Shown: positions 1 to 6,746 of the stretch, piece after piece
How positions within the stretch are numbered: position 1 is the stretch's first letter
Layout of the letters: each line of letters begins with the position of its first letter
NCBI GenBank assembly: GCA_001796495.1
Contig: MGMR01000104.1
Location: forward strand, 1-8,671
Source of the DNA: Chloroflexi bacterium RBG_13_51_18
GTDB taxonomy: Bacteria; Chloroflexota; Dehalococcoidia; Dehalococcoidales; RBG-16-60-22
DNA: 8,671 nt
Reading direction: 5' to 3'
Translations under genes and position numbers: made by a program
The notes under the pieces: generated by a model
Told to the model about the DNA's origin: nothing
Databases searched by the model: none
What the model saw: only the letters and a program-made list of their open reading frames with translations

Positions 1-326
1 ATAGCGATTTGTTCCAGGAGCTGCTTTCCTTCAGCCGTCGATAGCTCCGCCTGCGCTGAATCCACCGAACTTGCGTAGCAATGGATGCAATCCAGATTAC
101 AGCGTGTCGTCACCTCCCAGACTACGTGAGAAGGGTAACCCGTGCAGCCGATAGCTGTAGCGCCGGCCGCGGTGGCGAGAACCTTTTTACCTTTGAGCAT
201 CCATCCGGGGAATCCGGTCCAACCGGTTACCCATCCGTGATATGCCAGCGAGATGGCCTGTTTGAATATCAGCGAGGGCGGATTGTAAAGTGATTTTACC
301 CGCCTGCCGGGCTTGGACTGTGCCAA
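1..326 (-). CDS. Radical SAM protein, N-terminal 108 residues (runs off left edge)
   Basis: This is the N-terminal part of a radical S-adenosylmethionine enzyme; the rest lies beyond base 1. The motif CNLDCIHC gives the CX3CX2C triad (C76, C80, C83) that binds the SAM-cleaving [4Fe-4S] cluster. It sits in the context VVWEVTTRCNLDC, typical of the PqqE/AhbD/NirJ-like and SPASM maturase branch. About 65 residues precede the motif, including a hydrophobic stretch near residues 49-60, which is longer than in many family members. The start is taken as TTG at 326: AGGAG lies 6 bases upstream, and the nearest in-frame upstream codon of interest is the stop of the UbiA gene, leaving no other plausible start in the gap. 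It is the last visible gene of the operon, 9 bases after UbiA. A role in cofactor, quinone or tetrapyrrole modification, or in peptide or enzyme maturation, is inferred; the substrate is unknown because the C-terminal part is missing. Confidence 0.85.
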   Translation of the reverse strand, partial: MAQSKPGRRVKSLYNPPSLIFKQAISLAYHGWVTGWTGFPGWMLKGKKVLATAAGATAIGCTGYPSHVVWEVTTRCNLDCIHCYASSVDSAQAELSTAEGKQLLEQIA

Positions 327-332
327 AAAGGT

Positions 333-337
333 CTCCT
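333..337 (-). promoter_or_regulatory. Ribosome-binding site fixing the TTG start of the radical SAM gene
   Basis: On the minus strand AGGAG is followed by 6 bases and then TTG. The Shine-Dalgarno sequence overlaps the amber stop codon of the UbiA gene (TAGGAG), so the two genes are probably translationally coupled. Confidence 0.7.
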
Positions 338-1271
338 AAAAAAATATGAAAACGCTGAGCAGAAGGAATACGCGGGCGACCAGCATAAAGTAGGTGGCAA
401 AGGAGAAAGCTTTTATGCCCTTGGCGAAATTTTCAGAGTCCCGCATAAAATCAAAGCTGATTGCCAGAGCAACTATGGCCATTATGGCGGTGGGCAGCAG
501 GTAAAGCAGACCCAGATTGAAATAGAAGCCCAGATAGATGCTTACCACGGCAGCCAGGGATAAAAACACAAAACCTAAAATTGTTGCCGTTTGTGGCGAC
601 GTCTTTTTAAAAAAAGCCGGAACCTGGGTAAGTTTAGCCCCTTCGACATGCTCTATAGGGTGCAGGGGGGAGTAGACCATGATATGTCCCGCCTGCCACG
701 TCAAGGAAAACAGCCAGAGGGCCCACGGCGCCCAGGAGGTGAACAATGTATCCGGCGAGAAGGCCGTCCAGCCGCAGAGCCAGAGCATTCCCTCTATCGG
801 GGGGAGGACAAGATAGCCGACCCGGTCTCTTAAGTAGCCGGAGTAAAGGCAGCCCAGCCCGATGGCCACCGCCGAGACGGTAAAGCAGACCGGGTTAAAG
901 ACGAACCAGACAATAACCAGGGCGACAGCAAAAGACCCTGTCGCCAGGAACAGACCCTGCCGCGCCGACAGACGTTTACTGGGTATCGGCCGGCCCGGCC
1001 AGCAAACCACATCGCGGCGCTTGTCCGCAAAGTCGTTGAAGGCATGAATGCCGGCAAGAGCCAGCAAGGCGGCGATGAAGCCAATCAGGCACTTGCTCCA
1101 TATGGGGAAGCCTCCGTAAGCCAGGGCGGCTCCCGCGGCAACGCCTAATGCTCCCATCGTCGAAAGGACCGGCCGGGTTATGTCCAGAGCGCCCGACAGA
1201 CGGTCGCTGACGTTGTAGCTTGGCTTCACTTCATTCCCCTGCCCCATCCAGCGCTGCATTATACTGGCCAT
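336..1271 (-). CDS. UbiA-family membrane prenyltransferase
   Basis: This 311-residue integral membrane protein belongs to the UbiA superfamily, which moves a polyprenyl chain onto an aromatic or other acceptor (quinones, hemes, chlorophyll, archaeal-type lipids). The first Asp-rich motif is intact: N79-D80-x2-D83-x3-D87, which binds Mg-diphosphate. It is followed by PGRPIPSKRLS (residues 92-102), close to the RPIPSGR signature of the chlorophyll synthase, homogentisate and DGGGP-type branches. Around eight or nine hydrophobic segments fit the family fold. The second acidic motif near residues 205-215 reads PIEHVEGAKLT, so the usual Asp residues appear as E207 and E210. The ATG at 1271 has AGAAGGA 7 bases upstream. 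It lies 36 bases after the cytochrome gene and 9 bases before the radical SAM gene. Placement in a redox operon suggests a dedicated prenylated quinone or modified heme, but the acceptor cannot be told from sequence. Confidence 0.88.
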   Translation of the reverse strand: MASIMQRWMGQGNEVKPSYNVSDRLSGALDITRPVLSTMGALGVAAGAALAYGGFPIWSKCLIGFIAALLALAGIHAFNDFADKRRDVVCWPGRPIPSKRLSARQGLFLATGSFAVALVIVWFVFNPVCFTVSAVAIGLGCLYSGYLRDRVGYLVLPPIEGMLWLCGWTAFSPDTLFTSWAPWALWLFSLTWQAGHIMVYSPLHPIEHVEGAKLTQVPAFFKKTSPQTATILGFVFLSLAAVVSIYLGFYFNLGLLYLLPTAIMAIVALAISFDFMRDSENFAKGIKAFSFATYFMLVARVFLLLSVFIFF

Positions 1272-1307
1272 TTATTCATCCTTCTTCTAATCTATAATGA
1301 AATTCAG

Positions 1308-2432
1308 TTATTCCTGTTCCTTTTCACGCGTTATCTGGGCATATTCCCGCCCGAACCACTGCCTGTATTTTGATTTCAGCATCTTGCCGGTGAACATTAC
1401 CGTATTCACAGGGAAGGCGGTGGACTGGAGGTGCCCGTAATACATATGCACGATGAGTATGAATCCGGTGGCGAGAATAGCCTCATCGCGGTGGGCGGTG
1501 GCAACTACCGCGAACCACTCGCCGGGTATCCATTGGCTGAAAAATAAGGGAAACATCATGATGATGCCCGTTATCACCATAACAGGCATGCCCCAGAATA
1601 TAACCCAGTAATCTATCTTCTGACCGTACTGAAAATGGTCGTACTCCGGCTCGTGTTTGTACATTCCGAATATCCAGAGAGCGGTATGAATAATATCTTT
1701 CAGGTCTTTCCAACGGGGGAACATCGCCGAAGGAGATTTGTGTTTTACGAAATACCCGTAGCCGATGTATCCGAGGTGATAAATGCCATCGGCAATCATG
1801 ATAAAGGCAGCGATATCATGGACCAGGCGCAGCACCTCGGTGCCGCCGAAAATGCTCGTAAACCACTGGAAGGTCGGCCAGTCAGGGAAGCCCCTTAACA
1901 AACCGGTTACTGCCAGAACGATAAACGAACCCATCAGGACATAATGCTGGATACGCTGATGGATATCGAAACGGGTAATGTAATCGCCCTGCACCCGCGC
2001 AGTGGTGTCAGCGGGGACAGGCGGTACCTTGTCCAGTTTATCCAGCCAGGAAAACTCGTCATCCCAGGCATTGGATTCGCCTTTGCGGGCGATCAATACA
2101 CGGCGGGTAACCTCCATGATAATAATTAGAGTGGTAGGGATAAGAACACCCGCCGTCAGCAGGAAGAAAAACCATCTGGTGATAGTTACTGATAGCTGGG
2201 TGACATCTGAAGCATTAACATATGGAGAGTACTGCGCGAAGGGATATACTTCAAAAGAATGGGAGAGGGGGAAGATATCGAACAGGATAAAGCCCAAGGC
2301 AACCGCTTCAGCTAAAACAATCCCGATAATCAGCGGGAAATAATAACGGGGCAAAACGGGTTTTTTAGGTCCCCCGATGTTCTGCATCTTCGTGCTATCG
2401 AAGATGCTTTCAGGGTCTGTTACCATGCCCAT
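1308..2432 (-). CDS. Membrane cytochrome b subunit of the molybdoenzyme complex (FdnI/cytochrome b561 type)
   Basis: This 374-residue protein resembles the b-type cytochrome subunits that link formate dehydrogenases and hydrogenases to quinone. The core starts near residue 154 with RFDIHQRIQHYVLMGSF, then VTGLLRGFP, LVHDIAAF, IYHLGY and, in the last helix, AHRDEAILATGFILIVHMYYGHL split across residues 314-335. Candidate heme-ligand histidines are H163, H205 or H219, H314 and H329, enough for two b hemes. Four core helices are visible, and two further hydrophobic segments lie near residues 33-53 and 86-106, which the short FdnI-type proteins lack. The frame extends upstream to 2516, but that part lies wholly inside the catalytic gene. 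ATG at 2432 gives a 13-base overlap and has a G-rich GGGGG sequence 6-7 bases upstream; ATG at 2426 is an alternative. The overlap with the catalytic gene argues for translational coupling and a shared complex. Confidence 0.87.
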   Translation of the reverse strand: MGMVTDPESIFDSTKMQNIGGPKKPVLPRYYFPLIIGIVLAEAVALGFILFDIFPLSHSFEVYPFAQYSPYVNASDVTQLSVTITRWFFFLLTAGVLIPTTLIIIMEVTRRVLIARKGESNAWDDEFSWLDKLDKVPPVPADTTARVQGDYITRFDIHQRIQHYVLMGSFIVLAVTGLLRGFPDWPTFQWFTSIFGGTEVLRLVHDIAAFIMIADGIYHLGYIGYGYFVKHKSPSAMFPRWKDLKDIIHTALWIFGMYKHEPEYDHFQYGQKIDYWVIFWGMPVMVITGIIMMFPLFFSQWIPGEWFAVVATAHRDEAILATGFILIVHMYYGHLQSTAFPVNTVMFTGKMLKSKYRQWFGREYAQITREKEQE

Positions 2433-4618
2433 GGCCTGCCCCCGTGCTCCTTGGTGAAAATATCCGCATATTGTGGATCCTTCAGTTCCTCTGGCTGGCA
2501 CTTGTAGACCTTGCACAGCAGGCAGGTCAGGTCGGGCGAGCCGTACATCGGGTCCTGGTGGTTATTGTCAGTCAGAACGTTTGGATTGGAAATAAAAACA
2601 CCGCGGAAACCCTGGGCAGGCGCTTCAGGGTAAAACCAGTTTGCCGTAGCAGCGACGACTCTCGGGTCTATACCCGGGAACAATCTGGCTTTCTGAATAA
2701 TTTTACCGCGCGGCGACTCTATCCAGACGAAATCACCATCTTCAATACCCAGCTTCTTGGCCGTTTCCGGATTTATCTGCATCGTAGGGTATTCCATAAA
2801 GCTGCGCAGCCAGGGGATGTTCCGGTATTGAGCCAGGAAATAGAACGGCGAGCGGAAGCCGGTGGTCAGCACAAGCGGGTATTCCTTAGCAAGTTCCGGA
2901 GTGGAGTAGGGGCTTTCGCCGGGCTCCTCGAAGAAAGGAAGCGGGTCGTAGCCCAGATTTTCCAGCACCGTTGAATAAAGCTCCATTTTTCCAGTCGGGG
3001 TGGGGAAGCCGCCGCCCTTACGCCAGTAGTCGGTCTTGTATTTATAATAGACCTGGTCCGGGCCGAAGCAGCCGGAGATAATTTTCTCGCTGAACTGCTT
3101 CCAGGAAACCGGCGCTTTTCTTAATTCATAGTCCAGCAGGGTTTCCACATCTTTAAACCAGTATTTCGGAGAAACCCGCCGACCGATTTCGTTGAAAATC
3201 CAGGCATCGGACTGGGCTTCACCGGGCGGGTCAACGCACTTATTATGCGCTTCTATCATGAAGCGGGGGTGCATATCATAGATATCGTCCATTTCCAGCC
3301 AGTGCGCCGCGGGCAAGACGATGTCCGAAATCTCCGCCATCGGGCCCCAGAACTGGTCAACCTGGACCATAAAATCGACCTTTTTCAGACCCTCGACCAC
3401 CTGTTTGGTGCTGGCCATATGGACAATCTGCTGGCCGCCAACGCTTATCCAGACGCGGATGGGTATTTCTCCTTTGTTGAATTCCCGGATGATGGTGTCA
3501 GGATTACAGGTACGCGCGGCGCCCATCTTGAATTTATCACCGCCATAGATGTGAGACCTCATCTCGTCGGTAAGGGGGATTTCATTGAAAACGTCTTCAA
3601 TCAAGCCGGTTTCCGGCAGCACCCAACTCACCATACTGCCCGGTCGCTCTATATTGCCGCAAATTCCCATAAGGTCGATAATCGCCCTGAGGGTCTGGCC
3701 GCAGTTAGCCTGCCGTTCCAGGGAGCTGCCGATCTGAATGCACCCCGGAGTATCTACGGCGAAAAGCCGGGCCGCCTGAATGATTTTTTCTTTGGGCACC
3801 CAGGTAATTTCCTCGACTTTTTCAACCGGGTATTCTTCCGCCCGCTTTTTCAATTCTTCAAAGCCGTAGGTCCAGTTTTCGACGAATTCTTTATCCCAGA
3901 GACCTTCCTGAATTATAGTGTTTATCATACCCAGCGCGAGGGCAGCATCCGTGCCTGGCCGGGGCTGCAGCCAGAGCGTCGCCCGCGAGGTATAGGCAGT
4001 CGCCCGCGGGTCGATAACGATGAGGTTTTTGCAGTAATCCAGCGATTTCATGTACCAGTAGCACATCTCGGAATCAGCGCTGCTGATTTCAAGCTGCTTA
4101 GCCCAGGATATCTGCGTTTTAGGGAACACACCGCCCCAGCCATGATAGTCGCAGTATAGTCTGCCGTAGCCGGTAATCAAACCGTAGAGGCCGATGCGCG
4201 GGCTGTGACAGATATAGCCCGGTGAAATGACATTGGCGGAACCCATCGAGCGGGAAAAGCGGTGGGTATAGCGGTTATAGCCCCTGCCCGTTCCCTGGGA
4301 AGTGGCCACCGTCCAGGGGCCGTATTTTTCAGAGGCTTCTTTTATTTTAGCGGCGATGGTGTCCAGAGCTTCTTCCCAGCTAATCTGTTTCCACTTGCCT
4401 TCACCTTTTTCGCCGGCCCTCTTGTAGGGATGGGTGATACGATAGGGGTTATCGATGTGCTGGATGCTGGACAAGCCTTTGGCACACATGGTCCCGTTGG
4501 TGGTTGAATCCGGATTCCCCTCGATGTGTGTGATTACACCGTCCGTTACTTCGACTAAAACACCGCAGCCTCCATGACAACTCTTACAGGTGGTTTTTAT
4601 GATTTTCTTTTCAGTCAT
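2420..4618 (-). CDS. Molybdopterin (Mo/W-bisPGD) oxidoreductase catalytic subunit, acetylene hydratase-like branch
   Basis: This 732-residue protein belongs to the DMSO reductase superfamily. The N-terminal [4Fe-4S] motif is C11-x2-C14-x3-C18-x26-C45, followed by conserved K47. The probable metal ligand is C137 in GYICHSPRIG. Pterin-binding segments include VIDPRATAYTSRATLWL (about 201-217), GTDAALALGM (about 222-231), and a C-terminal domain with PTPTGKMELYS and LAKEYPLVLTTGFR. From memory, GTDAALxLGMIN, DKEFVENW and GFEELK match acetylene hydratase of Pelobacter acetylenicus closely, and the length (about 730) is the same. However, the residue after the second cluster Cys, the catalytic Asp13 there, is H15 here, and the gene sits with electron-transfer subunits, so a redox role is more likely. 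No twin-arginine signal or signal peptide is seen, suggesting a cytoplasmic location. The start ATG at 4618 has GGAG 6 bases upstream. The substrate is unknown; distant possibilities include polysulfide/thiosulfate reductase- or formate dehydrogenase-like activity. Confidence 0.93.
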   Translation of the reverse strand: MTEKKIIKTTCKSCHGGCGVLVEVTDGVITHIEGNPDSTTNGTMCAKGLSSIQHIDNPYRITHPYKRAGEKGEGKWKQISWEEALDTIAAKIKEASEKYGPWTVATSQGTGRGYNRYTHRFSRSMGSANVISPGYICHSPRIGLYGLITGYGRLYCDYHGWGGVFPKTQISWAKQLEISSADSEMCYWYMKSLDYCKNLIVIDPRATAYTSRATLWLQPRPGTDAALALGMINTIIQEGLWDKEFVENWTYGFEELKKRAEEYPVEKVEEITWVPKEKIIQAARLFAVDTPGCIQIGSSLERQANCGQTLRAIIDLMGICGNIERPGSMVSWVLPETGLIEDVFNEIPLTDEMRSHIYGGDKFKMGAARTCNPDTIIREFNKGEIPIRVWISVGGQQIVHMASTKQVVEGLKKVDFMVQVDQFWGPMAEISDIVLPAAHWLEMDDIYDMHPRFMIEAHNKCVDPPGEAQSDAWIFNEIGRRVSPKYWFKDVETLLDYELRKAPVSWKQFSEKIISGCFGPDQVYYKYKTDYWRKGGGFPTPTGKMELYSTVLENLGYDPLPFFEEPGESPYSTPELAKEYPLVLTTGFRSPFYFLAQYRNIPWLRSFMEYPTMQINPETAKKLGIEDGDFVWIESPRGKIIQKARLFPGIDPRVVAATANWFYPEAPAQGFRGVFISNPNVLTDNNHQDPMYGSPDLTCLLCKVYKCQPEELKDPQYADIFTKEHGGRPWAW

Positions 4619-4694
4619 TTACGACTCCAAATTAAATATTAAATAATACTCGCGCATACCCATAATGCCAATAATCCAATACCAGGCCCGGGCT

Positions 4695-5642
4695 TCAATA
4701 CGCGGCAACTCTTGGGAATAAAGGCCGGTAAATTCCTACTTTTAAAATGCAATATTTGAGGGCAAAAGCGCCGAGCGTGTGCGCAGCGATGGCGATAATC
4801 AACAGAACACTGGAGGCCTCTCCGCCGCTGAAAAGACTGACCGCCGAAATAACCGCCGGCACGACCAGCCCGAGAAATATCAATCCGACCCAGAACATAA
4901 AGGCGGACGGCCCTTTGAGGAGTTCTTGAATCGAAAGCTTGGCTACCGCGGAGGTGTACCCGGCGCTGATTAGATAGGTCACAATCAGCAATATGTTGAT
5001 TAACAGCAGGTAGCGGCTGCCCGCTTCAGCCCAGGCTACGCTGGCGTCGCCGCCGGCCAGGCCGACACCCATTATCAAGCCGAAGCCATCGGCAACACCG
5101 GCCAGCATAATCACCACAGGTAAAAGGCCCTGATTCCAGAAGGGAATCCCTTTGACATAGTTCATGATGAAACCGCCGTAGATGCCGACTCCCATGGCGC
5201 TGAACCCGGCTAATACGCCGAAGGTATAATAAATCGGATTAGCGATAGAATTTCCTATCAGGTTCACAAAGTCGGGTTGACCAAATACAAGCTGGATGAA
5301 ACCGAATGTCCCGAAAAAGACGGAAAACAGAATGCCGCGGGCGAACCACGAGGTCTTCCAGGCATTTGAAAAAGGCGGCATTGTACGGTAGAACCGCCAG
5401 GGCTTGCCGAAGTAGGCTATGTGGATGGGAAGCTTCAAGAACATGATAATCAGCCAGCCTATAAGCAACCCCCACCAGCTATTGATAAAGAGGGAGACCA
5501 GATATAATCCCGCACCCAGACTGGTAAAAGTCTCGGCTATCCAGATCATGATGCCGCGTCTTTCAATCCATTCTCTCTGGTGCATCGGTTTGACCATCCA
5601 CTCATGGGTGGTCATCCATTGCCGTGTAGCCATCTGGGACAT
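4695..5642 (-). CDS. nrfD: NrfD/PsrC-type integral membrane subunit
   Basis: This 315-residue polytopic protein carries the hallmarks of the NrfD family, the quinone-interacting membrane anchors of polysulfide reductase, nitrite reductase Nrf and related complexes. Eight hydrophobic segments are visible, at roughly residues 32-53, 56-77, 100-120, 134-158, 172-196, 211-231, 246-270 and 278-300. The family signature between helices 2 and 3 is present as AYFGKPWRFYRTMPP and then KTSWFARG (residues 76-103). NrfD proteins bind no heme but exchange electrons with the partner ferredoxin subunit and quinone. A hydrophilic N-terminus of about 30 residues precedes the first helix. The ATG at 5642 has a perfect AGGAGG 6 bases upstream that overlaps the stop codon of the ferredoxin gene. 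The gene name is used for the family only; the substrate is not nitrite by implication. Confidence 0.92.
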   Translation of the reverse strand: MSQMATRQWMTTHEWMVKPMHQREWIERRGIMIWIAETFTSLGAGLYLVSLFINSWWGLLIGWLIIMFLKLPIHIAYFGKPWRFYRTMPPFSNAWKTSWFARGILFSVFFGTFGFIQLVFGQPDFVNLIGNSIANPIYYTFGVLAGFSAMGVGIYGGFIMNYVKGIPFWNQGLLPVVIMLAGVADGFGLIMGVGLAGGDASVAWAEAGSRYLLLINILLIVTYLISAGYTSAVAKLSIQELLKGPSAFMFWVGLIFLGLVVPAVISAVSLFSGGEASSVLLIIAIAAHTLGAFALKYCILKVGIYRPLFPRVAAY

Positions 5643-5648
5643 CTTCGG

Positions 5649-5654
5649 CCTCCT
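5649..5654 (-). promoter_or_regulatory. Strong ribosome-binding site of the NrfD gene
   Basis: AGGAGG lies 6 bases upstream of the ATG at 5642 and shares its first base with the TAA stop of the preceding ferredoxin gene (TAAGGAGG). This supports coupled translation of the two subunits. Confidence 0.75.
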
Positions 5655-6415
5655 TATTTTTTCCCGAAAATCTGCCTGGCTCTTTCTTCCATCGTGCTTA
5701 GATGCTGCATGTGCGCAGCGGTCTGGGCTTCACGCGGCGCGATATTGGAAGGCGCGTTGCCTATCTTACCGTCGATATAATAGACAGAAGGCTCGGTGCC
5801 GTACTCGGGATGAAGCTGAAAGCCGTTTTTCTCTTTTATCAGCACCGATATTTCAGACTCAGGGTCGTCCAGATCACCGAAGGTTAAAGCCCTGGCCTGG
5901 CAGGTGTTTACACAGGCCGGCGTAGCCTCGCGGTCTTTGCCCGGGACCAATCCTTTGGCCATGCCCGCATCGATTCTTTCCATGCAGAAATCACATTTTT
6001 CCGTCGTTCCGGCGACATGCGGAAAAAGCTTGCGTCCGGCCTTCTCAAAGCGTGTGCGCTGATAGCCGGGGAAATAACCGGGGTCCTTATCACGGGAGAA
6101 GAAAGTGCGGTTCTGGTAAGGGCAGACGACAACGCAGTAGCGGCATCCGACACAGATGTCATTATCGACGTATACAATGCCGTCCTCCCGTTTCTTGGTA
6201 GCTTCGGCGGGACAGACTTCGACGCAGGGAGCCTCCTTGCACTGATTGCAGCGGACGGGGACCGTTGTGAGTTCTTGTCCGGGAACATCGGTTTCCCAGG
6301 CGATCAGGCGTGGCCAATTCATGCCCAGGGGAAGAAAATGCTCAATTCGGCAAGCGGCAACGCAAGCGTGGCAGCGGGTACATTTTACCAGGTTTATCAC
6401 CATACCCCATCTCAT
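5654..6415 (-). CDS. Four-cluster ferredoxin subunit (NrfC/PsrB/DmsB type)
   Basis: This 253-residue electron-transfer subunit carries sixteen cysteines in four groups, as in NrfC, PsrB, DmsB and related proteins: C12/C15/C18/C22, C56/C59/C64/C68, C88/C91/C94/C98 and C141/C144/C168/C172. These fit four [4Fe-4S] clusters forming a wire from the catalytic subunit to the membrane. The spacing CX2CX4CX3CP in the second group and CX2C-X23-CX3C in the fourth is normal for the family. The reading frame could begin at 6457, but ATG at 6415 is preferred: AGGAG lies 8 bases upstream, and the protein then starts MRWGMVINLVKC, as homologues do. No signal peptide or twin-arginine motif is present. It is the first gene of the operon, with the NrfD gene 11 bases downstream. 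The C-terminal tail of about 60 residues is less conserved and has no cysteine. Confidence 0.93.
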   Translation of the reverse strand: MRWGMVINLVKCTRCHACVAACRIEHFLPLGMNWPRLIAWETDVPGQELTTVPVRCNQCKEAPCVEVCPAEATKKREDGIVYVDNDICVGCRYCVVVCPYQNRTFFSRDKDPGYFPGYQRTRFEKAGRKLFPHVAGTTEKCDFCMERIDAGMAKGLVPGKDREATPACVNTCQARALTFGDLDDPESEISVLIKEKNGFQLHPEYGTEPSVYYIDGKIGNAPSNIAPREAQTAAHMQHLSTMEERARQIFGKK

Positions 6416-6423
6416 CAGAGGTG

Positions 6424-6428
6424 CTCCT
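6424..6428 (-). promoter_or_regulatory. Ribosome-binding site deciding the ferredoxin start
   Basis: AGGAG on the minus strand lies 8 bases before the ATG at 6415. It selects this start over the longer frame beginning at 6457, which has no comparable site. Confidence 0.75.
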
Positions 6429-6442
6429 TTGCAAATTAGTTC

Positions 6443-6476
6443 ACTATAAATTACCAAAATAGAGCAGAGAAGTCAA
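6443..6476 (-). promoter_or_regulatory. Candidate sigma-70-type promoter of the molybdoenzyme operon
   Basis: On the minus strand TTGACT (6476-6471) is followed by a 17-base spacer and TAATTT (6453-6448), directly overlapping TATAGT (6448-6443), which is a better -10 match but with a longer spacing from TTGACT. Transcription would begin roughly 20 bases before the ferredoxin start. This is a pattern match only. Confidence 0.35.
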
Positions 6477-6528
6477 ACAAATATGTGCAATGCATGAATA
6501 ATATCTGGGATTTCTGTGCCAAGCGGAT

Positions 6529-6543
6529 ATTAAAGACTTTAAT
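6529..6543. repeat. Perfect palindrome, possible operator
   Basis: ATTAAAG-A-CTTTAAT has 7-base arms around one central base. It lies about 115 bases upstream of the first operon gene and about 55 bases upstream of the candidate -35 box, a position suited to a dimeric activator. No specific regulator is recognised. Confidence 0.45.
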
Positions 6544-6544
6544 G

Positions 6545-6568
6545 TTTCCGCACCATGATTGCGGGAAA
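6545..6568. repeat. Imperfect hairpin adjacent to the palindrome
   Basis: TTTCCGCA pairs with TGCGGGAAA across a 7-base loop, with one bulged base. On the minus strand the T-run comes before the stem rather than after it, so it does not read as an intrinsic terminator in that direction; on the plus strand it is followed by A residues. Confidence 0.4.
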
Positions 6569-6746
6569 AAAATAGAAATTTAACCTGAAAGTAATTGGGA
6601 GATTATGCCAGCCATTCCGTTTGGGATACAGTCTTCTTGGCATATAGAAAAATGTATTACCATTGAACAACATCTGGATGTATGTCCAGTCATACGTACA
6701 GCTGTTTAATACCTTTCTCTATTTCAGTTTAGTAGCGGTTATCATA

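Larger units (their letters stand above)
6416..6746. other. AT-rich spacer upstream of the molybdoenzyme operon
   Basis: This 331-base stretch separates the ferredoxin gene from the end of the nitronate monooxygenase-like gene, both on the minus strand. I see no convincing gene in it. It holds the candidate operon promoter, a perfect 15-base palindrome (6529-6543), an imperfect hairpin (6545-6568), a 7-base inverted repeat with a 27-base loop (6604-6644), and two overlapping 5-base stems near 6674-6695. No stem followed by a T-run on the minus strand is seen, so a classical terminator for the upstream gene is not evident. Confidence 0.6.

Noticed and set aside
2433..2516. N-terminal extension of the cytochrome b frame up to an ATG at 2516
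   Set aside because: It lies wholly inside the catalytic gene, has no family-like sequence, and ATG at 2432 gives the usual short overlap.
3245..4159. A 304-codon plus-strand open frame inside the catalytic gene
   Set aside because: It is antisense to a strongly recognised molybdopterin protein, and its translation shows no domain or protein-like motif.
4619..4663. A 14-codon open frame (MGMREYYLIFNLES) between the NrfD and catalytic genes, ending directly before the catalytic ATG
   Set aside because: No clear ribosome-binding site precedes it, and a frame this short is expected by chance.
6416..6457. Longer ferredoxin start at 6457
   Set aside because: The extra 14 residues have no family match, and AGGAG is placed for the ATG at 6415.
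6604..6644. TATGCCA / TGGCATA inverted repeat with a 27-base loop
   Set aside because: Seven-base arms with a long loop are weak evidence for a terminator or operator, and no T-run follows.
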